A stretch of 64,000 bases of DNA, from assembly GCA_036877525.1 (NCBI GenBank), contig JAZGTH010000075.1:69501-133500 (forward strand), in the 5' to 3' direction. Both the position numbers and the translations under genes were made by a program. Under the pieces are notes generated by a model that saw only the letters and a program-made list of their open reading frames with translations, ran no database searches and had not been told where the DNA came from. Shown here in pieces: positions 34,984-45,800 of this stretch (position 1 is the stretch's first letter; the number at the start of each line of letters is the position of its first letter). The DNA comes from Chromobotia macracanthus (taxonomy: Eukaryota > Chordata > Actinopteri > Cypriniformes > Botiidae).

Positions 34984-37900
34984 GTGAGCTGAGCATGATT
35001 GACAGGCAGTCAGACTGCAGAACACAGTGACTGTCCTGTAATCATATCCATCTGTCTGTTAAATCAGAAATGTAAACTAGACGCTTTTGTTGTGTGATTA
35101 TGTGTGCTCATCTACTGAAAGCTTCAGGACATGCATGTCTTCATATATGTGTCAATGAGCAGTGAACTGAAACTCACTGCAGCAAGACAAGTAAAATTGT
35201 GTTAGTACAGAAACTTTGGGCGAAGAGGTGCATTTAATCTAATGTCCAAACAGATCTCAGAAAGGTTAGCAGAGGAGAAAGAAAGCTTGGGAGAAACTAG
35301 TCAGTACTCCTTTTATTATACACATGTACATAAGCATATACATCATATACATATAAAAATGTGTAGTGTTGTGTTTATTGTTGTGTGTGTTTGTAGAATT
35401 TATGTGTGTGAATAGTGTTGTGTGTTTATTGTTTTATTGTTGTGTGTTTGTAGAATTTTTGTGTGTGAGCAGTGTTGTGTGTCTGTGTTTATGTGTGTTT
35501 GTAGAATTTGTGTGTGAGAGCAGTGTTGTGTGTTTGTTTTTATTCTTTTATTGTTGTGTGTGTTTGTAGAATTTGTGTGTGAGCAGTGTTGTGTGTTTGT
35601 TTTTATTCTTTTATTGTTGTGTGTTTGTAGAATTTGTGTGTGTGAGCAGTGTTGTGTGTTTGTTTTTATTCTTTTATTGTTGTGTGTGTTTGTAGAATTT
35701 GTGTGTGTGAGCAGTGTTGTGTGTTTGTGTTTATGTGTGTTTGTAGAATTTGTGTGTGTGAGCAGTGTTGTGTGTTTGTGTTTATGTGTGTTTGTAGAAT
35801 TTGTGTATGTGAGCAGTGTTGTATGTTTGTTGTGTGTTTGTAGAATTGGTGTATGTGAGCAGTGTTGTGTGTTTTTTTATTCTTTTATTGTTGTGTGTGT
35901 TTGTAGAATTTGTGTGTGTGAGCAGTGTTGTGTGTTTGTTTTTATTCTTTTATTGTTGTGTGTGTTTGTAGTATTTGTGTATGTGAGCAGTGTTGTGTGT
36001 TTGTTTTTATTCTTTTGTTGTTGTGTGTGTTTGTAGAATTTGTGTGTGTGAGCAGTGTTGTGTGTTTGTGTTTATGTGTGTTTGTAGAATTTGTGTGTGT
36101 GAGCAGTGTTTTGTGTTTGTGTTTATGTGTGTTTGTAGAATTGGTGTATGTGAGCAGTGTTGTGTGTTTGTTTTTATTCTTTTATTGTTGTGTGTGTTTG
36201 TAGAATTTGTGTGTGTGAGCAGTGTTGTGTGTTTGTGTTTATGTGTGTTTGTAGAATTTGTGTGTGTGAGCAGTGTTGTGTGTTTGTTTTTATTCTTTTG
36301 TTGTTGTGTGTGTTTGTAGAATTTGTGTGTGAGAGCAGTGTTGTGTGTTTGTGTTTATGTGTGTTTGTAGAATTTGTGTGTGTGAGAAGTGTTGTGTGTT
36401 TGTTTTTATTCTTTTGTTGTTGTGTGTGTTTGTAGAATTTGTGTGTGAGAGCAGTGTTGTGTGTTTGTTTTTATTCTTTTGTTGTTGTGTGTGTTTGTAG
36501 AATTTGTGTGTGTGAGCAGTGTTGTGTGTTTGTTTTTATTCTTTTATTGTTGTGTGTGTTTGTAGAATTTGTGTGTGAGAGCAGTGTTGTGTGTTTGTTT
36601 TTATTCTTTTGTTGTTGTGTGTGTTTGTAGAATTTGTGTGTGTGAGCAGTGTTGTGTGTTTGTTTTTATTCTTTTGTTGTTGTGTGTGTTTGTAGAATTT
36701 GTGTGTGAGAGCAGTGTTGTGTGTTTGTTTTTATTCTTTTATTGTTGTGTGTGTTTGTAGAATTTGTGTGTGTGAGCAGTGTTTTGTGTTTGTGTTTATG
36801 TGTGTTTGTAGAATTTGTGTGTGTGAGCAGTGTTGTGTGTTTGTGTTTATGTGTGTTTGTTTTTATTCTTTTATTGTTGTGTGTGTTTGTAGAATTTGTG
36901 TGTGTGAGCAGTGTTTTGTGTCTGTGTTTATGTGTGTTTGTAGAATTGGTGTATGTGAGCAGTGTTGTGTGTTTGTGTTTATGTGTGTTTGTAGAATTTG
37001 TGTGTGTGAGCAGTGTTGTGTGTTTGTGTTTATGTGTGTTTGTAGAATTTGTGTGTGTGAGCAGTGTTGTGTGTTTGTTTTTATTCTTTTATTGTTGTGT
37101 GTTAGTAGAATTTGTGTATGTGAGCAGTGTTGTGTGTTTGTTTTTATTCTTTTATTGTTGTGTGTGTTTGTAGAATTTGTGTGTGTGAGCAGTGTTTTGT
37201 GTTTGTGTTTATGTGTGTTTGTAGAATTTGTGTGTGTAAGCAGTGTTGTGTGTTTGTTTTTATTCTTTTGTTGTTGTGTGTGTTTGTAGAATTTGTGTGT
37301 GAGAGCAGTGTTGTGTGTTTGTTTTTATTCTTTTATTGTTGTGTGTTTGTAGAATTTGTGAGTGTGAGCAGTGTTGTGTGTTTGTTTTTATTCTTTTGTT
37401 GTTGTGTGTGTTTGTAGAATTTGTGTGTGTGAGCAGTGTTTTGTGTTTGTGTTTATGTGTGTTTGTAGAATTTGTGTGTGTGAGCAGTGTTGTGTGTTTG
37501 TGTTTATGTGTGTTTGTAGAATTTGTGTGTGTGAATAGTGTTGTGTGTTTGTGTTTATGTATGTTTGTAGAATTTGTGTGTGTGAGCAGTGTTGTGTGTT
37601 TGTTTTTATTCTTTTATTGTTGTGTGTTAGTAGAATTTGTGTATGTGAGCAGTGTTGTGTGTTTGTTTTTATTCTTTTATTGTTGTGTGTGTTTGTAGAA
37701 TTTGTGTGTGTGAGCAGTGTTTTGTGTTTGTGTTTATGTGTGTTTGTAGAATTTGTGTGTGTGAGCAGTGTTGTGTGTTTGTTTTTATTCTTTTGTTGTT
37801 GTGTGTGTTTGTAGAATTTGTGTGTGAGAGCAGTGTTGTGTGTTTGTTTTTATTCTTTTATTGTTGTGTGTGTTTGTAGAATTTGTGTGTGTGAGCAGTG

Positions 37901-40900
37901 TTTTGTGTTTGTGTTTATGTGTGTTTGTAGAATTTGTGTGTGAGAGCAGTGTTGTGTGTTTGTTTTTATTCTTTTATTGTTGTGTGTTTGTAGAATTTGT
38001 GAGTGTGAGCAGTGTTGTGTGTTTGTTTTTACTCTTTTATTGTTGTGTGTTTGTAGAATTTGTGTGTGTGAGCAGTGTTTTGTGTTTGTGTTTATGTGTG
38101 TTTGTAGAATTTGTGTGTGTGAGCAGTGTTGTGTGTTTGTGTTTATGTGTGTTTGTTTTTATTCTTTTATTGTTGTGTGTGTTTGTAGAATTTGTGTGTG
38201 TGAGCAGTGTTTTGTGTCTGTGTTTATGTGTGTTTGTAGAATTGGTGTGTGTGAGCAGTGTTGTGTGTTTGTGTTTATGTGTGTTTGTAGAATTTGTGTG
38301 TGTGAGCAGTGTTGTGTGTTTGTGTTTATGTGTGTTTGTAGAATTTGTGTGTGTGAGCAGTGTTGTGTGTTTGTTTTTATTCTTTTATTGTTGTGTGTTA
38401 GTAGAATTTGTGTATGTGAGCAGTGTTGTGTGTTTGTTTTTATTCTTTTATTGTTGTGTGTGCTTGTAGAATTTGTGTGTGTGAGCAGTGTTTTGTGTTT
38501 GTGTTTATGTGTGTTTGTAGAATTTGTGTGTGTAAGCAGTGTTGTGTGTTTGTTTTTATTCTTTTGTTGTTGTGTGTGTTTGTAGAATTTGTGTGTGAGA
38601 GCAGTGTTGTGTGTTTGTTTTTATTCTTTTATTGTTGTGTGTTTGTAGAATTTGTGAGTGTGAGCAGTGCTGTGTGTTTGTTTTTATTCTTTTGTTGTTG
38701 TGTGTGTTTGTAGAATTTGTGTGTGTGAGCAGTGTTTTGTGTTTGTGTTTATGTGTGTTTGTAGAATTTGTGTGTGTGAGCAGTGTTGTGTGTTTGTGTT
38801 TATGTGTGTTTGTAGAATTTGTGTGTGTGAATAGTGTTGTGTGTTTGTGTTTATGTATGTTTGTAGAATTTGTGTGTGTGAGCAGTGTTGTGTGTTTGTT
38901 TTTATTCTTTTATTGTTGTGTGTTAGTAGAATTTGTGTATGTGAGCAGTGTTGTGTGTTTGTTTTTATTCTTTTATTGTTGTGTGTGTTTGTAGAATTTG
39001 TGTGTGTGAGCAGTGTTTTGTGTTTGTGTTTATGTGTGTTTGTAGAATTTGTGTGTGTGAGCAGTGTTGTGTGTTTGTTTTTATTCTTTTGTTGTTGTGT
39101 GTGTTTGTAGAATTTGTGTGTGAGAGCAGTGTTGTGTGTTTGTTTTTATTCTTTTGTTGTTGTGTGTGTTTGTAGAATTTGTGTGTGTGAGCAGTGTTGT
39201 GTGTTTATTTTTGTAGAATTTGTAGTGACATGTTTTTTTTTTTATTCTTGTTGTGTGTTTGTAGAATTTGTGAGTGTGAGCAGTGTTGTGTGTTTGTTTT
39301 TATTCTTTTATTGTTGTGTGTTTGTAGAATTTGTGTGTGTGAGCAGTGTTTTGTGTTTGTGTTTATGTGTGTTTGTAGAATTTGTGTGTGAGAGCAGTGT
39401 TGTGTGTTTGTTTTTATTCTTTTATTGTTGTGTGTTTGTAGAATTTGTGAGTGTGAGCAGTGTTGTGTGTTTGTTTTTATTCTTTTATTGTTGTGTGTTT
39501 GTAGAATTTGTGAGTGTGAGCAGTGTTGTGTGTTTGTTTTTATTCTTTTATTGTTGTGTGTTTGTAGAATTTGTGTGTGTGAGCAGTGTTGTGTGTTTGT
39601 GTTTATGTGTGTTTGTAGAATTTGTGTGTGTGAGCAGTGTTGTGTGTTTGTTTTTATTCTTTTATTGTTGTGTGTTTGTAGAATTTGTGAGTGTGAGCAG
39701 TGTTGTGTGTTTGTTTTTATTCTTTTATTGTTGTGTGTTTGTAGAATTTGTGTGTGTGAGCAGTGTTTTGTGTTTGTGTTTATGTGTGTTTGTAGAATTT
39801 GTGTGTGTGAGCAGTGTTGTGTGTTTGTTTTTATTCTTTTATTGTTGTGTGTTTGTAGAATTTGTGTGTGTGAGCAGTGTTGTGTGTTTGTTTTTATTCT
39901 TTTATTGTTGTGTGTGTTTGTAGAATTTGTGTGTGTGAGCAGTGTTTTGTGTTTATGTGTGTTTGTAGAATTTGTGTGTGTAAGCAGTGTTGTGTGTTTG
40001 TTTTTATTCTTTTGTTGTTGTGTGTGTTTGTAGAATTTGTGTGTGAGAGCAGTGTTGTGTGTTTGTTTTTATTCTTTTATTGTTGTGTGTTTGTAGAATT
40101 TGTGAGCAGTGTTGTGTGTTTGTTTTTATTCTTTTGTTGTTGTGTGTGTTTGTAGAATTTGTGTGTGTGAGCAGTGTTTTGTGTTTGTGTTTATGTGTGT
40201 TTGTAGAATTTGTGTGTGTGAGCAGTGTTGTGTGTTTGTGTTTATGTGTGTTTGTAGAATTTGTGTGTGTGAGCAGTGTTGTGTGTTTGTTTTTACTTTA
40301 TTGTTGTGTTTGTAGAATTTGTGTGTGTGAGCAGTGTTTTGTGTTTGTGTTTATGTGTTTTTAGATTGTGTGTGTGGCAGTGTTTTTTTTTTTCTTTTAT
40401 TTTGTTGTTGTGTGTGTTAGTAGAATTTGTGTATGTGAGCAGTGTTGTGTGTTTGTTTTTATTCTTTTATTGTTGTGTGTGTTTGTAGAATTTGTGTGTG
40501 TGAGCAGTGTTTTGTGTTTGTGTTTATGTGTGTTTGTAGAATTTGTGTGTGTGAGCAGTGTTGTGTGTTTGTTTTTATTCTTTTGTTGTTGTGTGTGTTT
40601 GTAGAATTTGTGTGTGAGAGCAGTGTTGTGTGTTTGTTTTTATTCTTTTATTGTTGTGTGTTTGTAGAATTTGTGAGTGTGAGCAGTGTTGTGTGTTTGT
40701 TTTTATTCTTTTATTGTTGTGTGTTTGTAGAATTTGTGAGTGTGAGCAGTGTTGTGTGTTTGTTTTTATTCTTTTATTGTTGTGTGTTTGTAGAATTTGT
40801 GTGTGTGAGCAGTGTTTTGTGTTTGTGTTTATGTGTGTTTGTAGAATTTGTGTGTGTGAGCAGTGTTGTGTGTTTGTTTTTATTCTTTTATTGTTGTGTG

Positions 40901-42584
40901 TTTGTAGAATTTGTGTGTGTGAGCAGTGTTGTGTGTTTGTTTTTATTCTTTTATTGTTGTGTGTGTTTGTAGAATTTGTGTGTGTGAGCAGTGTTTTGTG
41001 TTTGTGTTTATGTGTGTTTGTAGAATTTGTGTGTGTGAGCAGTGTTGTGTGTTTGTTTTTATTCTTTTATTGTTGTGTGTGTTTGTAGAATTTGTGAGTG
41101 TGAGCAGTGTTGTGTGTTTATGTGTGTTTGTAGAATTTGTGTGTGTGAGCAGTGTTGTGTGTTTGTAGAATTTGTGTGTGTGAGCAGTGTTGTGTGTTTG
41201 TGTTTATGTGTGTTTGTAGAATTTGTGTGTGCGAGCAGTGTTTTGTGTTTGTTTTTATTCTTTTATTGTTGTGTGTTTGTAGAATTTGTGTGTGTGATCA
41301 GTGTTGTGTGTTTGTTTTTATTCTTTTATTGTTGTGTGTGTTTGTAGAATTTGTGAGTGTGAGCAGTGTTGTGTGTTTATGTGTGTTTGTAGAATTTGTG
41401 AGTGTGAGCAGTGTTGTGTGTTTATGTGTGTTTGTAGAATTTGTGTGTGTGAGCAGTGTTTTGTGTTTATTCTTTTGTTGTTGTTTGTGGTTCTGCCTAG
41501 TTTGAACCGAATGTTTGAACAGAATAAATCCCCTCTGTTATTCTCACATTGTTCCTGAATTCTGTGTTTTAATGAGTCTGTTGTGTTCTGCTCTGCTGAA
41601 ACCAAATCATTTACAAATACATTTGAATGGTTAAATCTGTGTCCACTGCTTTGAGAGGAAACGGGAAGTGTATTCCGAACAGACAGTAAGTTTTCTGTGT
41701 GTGTAATATGATCTACAACGTTTGACAAAGCACACAGTACAAAATCAGTGCTGAGAAACTATCCCACAATGCAATGCATTCGACTTGACCTTCCATTTCC
41801 AGTGTGAATGAAGCAGAAGTTGAATGAACTATTGTCACCTAAGATTTTGCGCAGTGCCCTACCAACTGAGTTTAAGTTACATATTACATTCTTACATAGA
41901 CAGTATACAGTGTGTTGTGCCCTCAGCAGTTTCCTTTTTCTTGTTCTTGAGAAATTGTTTTCTGCTTTGCTGTCCCTGGTGTCTGGGTGGTCTAAAGGTA
42001 AAATTTATGCGGTGCCTCGTGGGAGGAGAAATGCCCATTTCTGTTTTCTAAGCAGAAACATGTTCATTAATCATTTGTATTATATTGTACAGTGTTGTCT
42101 TTGCCAAAATCATAAATCTCTGTGCAATTAGGGAAGATCCACTTTGCTGTGCAATGTTTCCTCAAGATTAATATTAACAGTCCTGCCACACAGAAAACAA
42201 AAAAAATTCACTTATTACAAAATAGATTACAGGCAAATGTCGTTCATCTTCAGAATCGATAAGGCTGGCAAGGTTTATTGTTTTTGTGTGTGGTTTATAC
42301 AGAGTGAAGTTGTACAACACCACGACATGGTGACTAATCTAACCAGAAACACACTGAAACTGTTTGTCAAGAGGTTTTCCCTTAGAATCTGATATGAAGC
42401 TGATGTAAAAGTTTTTTAATGTTGTGTTATGTTTGTAATGTCTGCAGTGATTCGTGATTATACACAAATTGTACACAAATATTACAAATATGAGCACTCT
42501 CCCAAAGTTACATTTCATGTTTTGACTGCAAATGTCACGTCAGCTAAAATTGCCTTGTTGTTATTATTGTCAGTAATATTATTA

Positions 42585-42617
<33 letters not shown>

Positions 42618-42818
42618 CTTGGTCTCACATATTTCTGTTGGAGATGTTCTTGTTATTTTTCTACCACTACAATTCCAATCCCATGCATGTTAGAGAGACA
42701 GACAGAGATGCTTTGAGGAACATGGTGTAGGAGGAACAGAGAGAGAGTGTGGAGGGTGTTGTAAAAAGCCAAGAACGATTGGTTAAAGAACGGGCGTGAG
42801 AAAGAAATAAAGACTGCT

Positions 42819-42850
<32 letters not shown>

Positions 42851-45800
42851 GAAAATAAAGTCTGCTGAGTGAGAGAGCACAATAAAGGCTGCTGTGAGAG
42901 AAAGAGAGAAGTAAAGCCTCTGCTCAGAGAGACAGAGAAAATAAAGTCTGCTGAGTGAGAGAGCACAAAAAAGACTGCTGAGAGAGAGAGAGAGAAGTAA
43001 AGCCTCTGCTAAGAAACAGAGACAGAGAGAGAGAAAATAAAAACTGCTAAGAGAGAGAGAGAGAGTGTGTGTCAAAACTGGGCCCTGACAATAAATTTAA
43101 AAAACTAAAACCATGATCTTCCAGAAGAAATCAGATTACAGGATACCAGATGCACCTTCACTTTGGGAAACACTGCAGTAGAGCACATGCTACACTGTGA
43201 CTACCTCTGTCTAAAACTCAGCATCTCAGGAGGCTTTGGTCTGGCTGTGAATGCACTGAAAGAGAAAGTCAGATGGTATTCTATGCTATCAAGGGCAGAA
43301 TCACTAAAACAGACATTCCTGTCACAGTTTGAAGTTTGGGACTCACACTGTCTGACAGATTTCTTCACATTAAACAAACAACCCATTGAATCCCAGTAGG
43401 CACAGTACATAGTGAAGTGAAAGTGACATATTTGTGGAAATGGTAACCTATACCTGAAATGTGACCTCTGCATTTAACCCATCACTGGTGAGGAGTGAAC
43501 ACACACACACCCGGAGCAGTGGGCAGAATCGAACCAACAACCTACTGATTACAAGCCCGACTCACCAGTAGGCTACAACTGCCCCACAACTAGAGTGCTT
43601 TCTACCTGGTGGTCCTGAAAACCCCTAGTTGGGGTGTCACAGAGGACAGAATATCACCTTCCATCTCTTGCCACATACCATTTGCAGGTGAAACCTCCAG
43701 CTCTTATAATAAAATTTCCTCCCCATCAAGTAAATCCGGGAAACCCATAGTCCTGTGGTAATCATGCCAGTATTTGGGTCAACAGTGTCTGGGCCACTCA
43801 AATAGATCTTATTCCAAGCTTGTGGGCCAAAGTCTCTGCAGACATCCAGCCATCAACAGAGGCTAAATGCCCAACTTTTGTAGCATGTGCAGAAATTAAA
43901 GCATTCCTCAGAGAAACTGAATTAATGTCCAGTTTAAGTGCTGGGTTATAAACTAAAGGTTCTTCTTTTAGTGTCTCTGACACTGAACATTGTTTAACTC
44001 TGATTTAAGCATTGACATAAAAAGATTTGTAGTGTTATGAACAGCTGCTTTTTTACACACATTGCTGATGATACTGTCCTCAAATCCTTGGCATCATTGT
44101 ACATTTGTGTTCTGGCTAAATACCCTGTGCAGATTATGATCAGAGCTGATTTTGTGGTTGTGTTTATAAATTGTGAGTTACAAATGTATTAATTTATAAT
44201 TTATATGATTTAATACTGGCTGCGGAAAGCCTGGAAGAGTGTTATGTAAAAGGGTGTGGTTTTATTTTGAACAGGGCCGGGGTTATAATTAGAAGGGATG
44301 GAGGTTGAGGATTTAATTACAGACACAGTGATATAAAGAGTGATATAACAGTGATACTGTTATTCCTAACAGTAGATATAAAGATGCTTCTGTGTGTGCT
44401 GGTGTGATTTATATCAGCTCAGAGCTTGTTTTTATTTATGATCTTCATAAGAAGAATCACTATAATGACAGAAAGCGTCATTAAATCGTATTGTCATTTG
44501 ATAAATGTGTGATTGTGGCCATTGATCAGACCTGTGAGTCTGTCTGCATGACAGATGAGGTGTGTGTTTGGCTTGAACTCCCTGTATCTATTAGTATGTA
44601 TACTTTCATTCATTTAATTGGCATGTTGGTATAAATATCTGTGTCACAGGAGGTCCAACCTCTTTATGAGGGATGAAACTTAACACTTGTGTTGTGTTTT
44701 TACTGTGGTGTGTGTGCTCTGTCTATGAACGTCAAGCTGACAGCTCAGCTGTGTTTTGAATTCTGATTCTCATATTGTCTTTATTACTTTCTGTCCCTCA
44801 GTTCCTGCAAACATTTACAAAGTTTCTGAGGACATCACTGTGAATGAAGGCAGTAATGTCACCTTGACATGTTTAGCCAATGGAAGGCCAGATCCATCCA
44901 TCACCTGGAGACTGCTAAACCCATCAGGTGAGAAGAGCCAATCAACTGCCTAGTGTGATCAATCAGATGTTAGGATTTAGAAGAGTAGGTCAATCCATCA
45001 TCACTGTTCCTATTCCTTATGCTAATGTCAACAAGCTCAAAGTACAGAAATCCTCAGTTTGCGTTACAGATATAAACAACACTTGTGTTAAGAGAGGTGT
45101 GAAATTACTGTTCTCATTAGCTGGACAAAACAATCCCATAGACTTGTATTGAAGGAGGAAAATGAGCCAAATCTGAGAGCAGAATGTCAGAATTGTAGAC
45201 CTACCCACTGCAAAGTCACACCCTGGCAACCCACTGTGTTAACCCACTCAGAATAGCACAGTAATATTAATGTAAATGTCTAGCTCCTAAACAGGTGTTC
45301 ATTATCATCACATTTTACATTTGCATTCATTTTAAAGCTACTTGTTATAATTTGAATAGTATAATCGTTCATTTTTTTATCTTCAGTTTGTTAATTAACA
45401 TCTTAGAGTTCATGTGGGTGTGATCCTGAAGTCTTTTTATTAGCAGCCCAGCTCTTTGTGTCTCTTCATTCACCTCAGTCCTGCTTTTAATGGAATAATA
45501 TAAAATTCAGTCCAAAGGAAATAAACCAACAGAAGTGTTTCTGTGGTGTTTCATTCAGATGTGTTTTATTCCTCATTGTTCCAAAGAGTTCTCAGATAAT
45601 CATCTATAATTCTGGTCTGGTTTTAAAGAGTAATTGACAGTCACTGTTGTAGCTGAAGGACTTGATCTTTCATTGAGGTGAAACCTTGACTGAAAGCTCA
45701 TGTTCAAATGTTTACAAGCACAAATGGGATTTGAGGGATACAGTAAAGTGGAAGATTTTCAGCAAATAACTTAATTTGATCTGTTTCTCACACAAAGCAA

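Noticed and set aside
35366..41558. More than 20 overlapping Cys/Val/Phe-rich open frames
   Set aside because: All lie in the TG-rich VNTR, overlap in several frames and end at the same repeated TAG-containing unit; they are by-products of the repeat.
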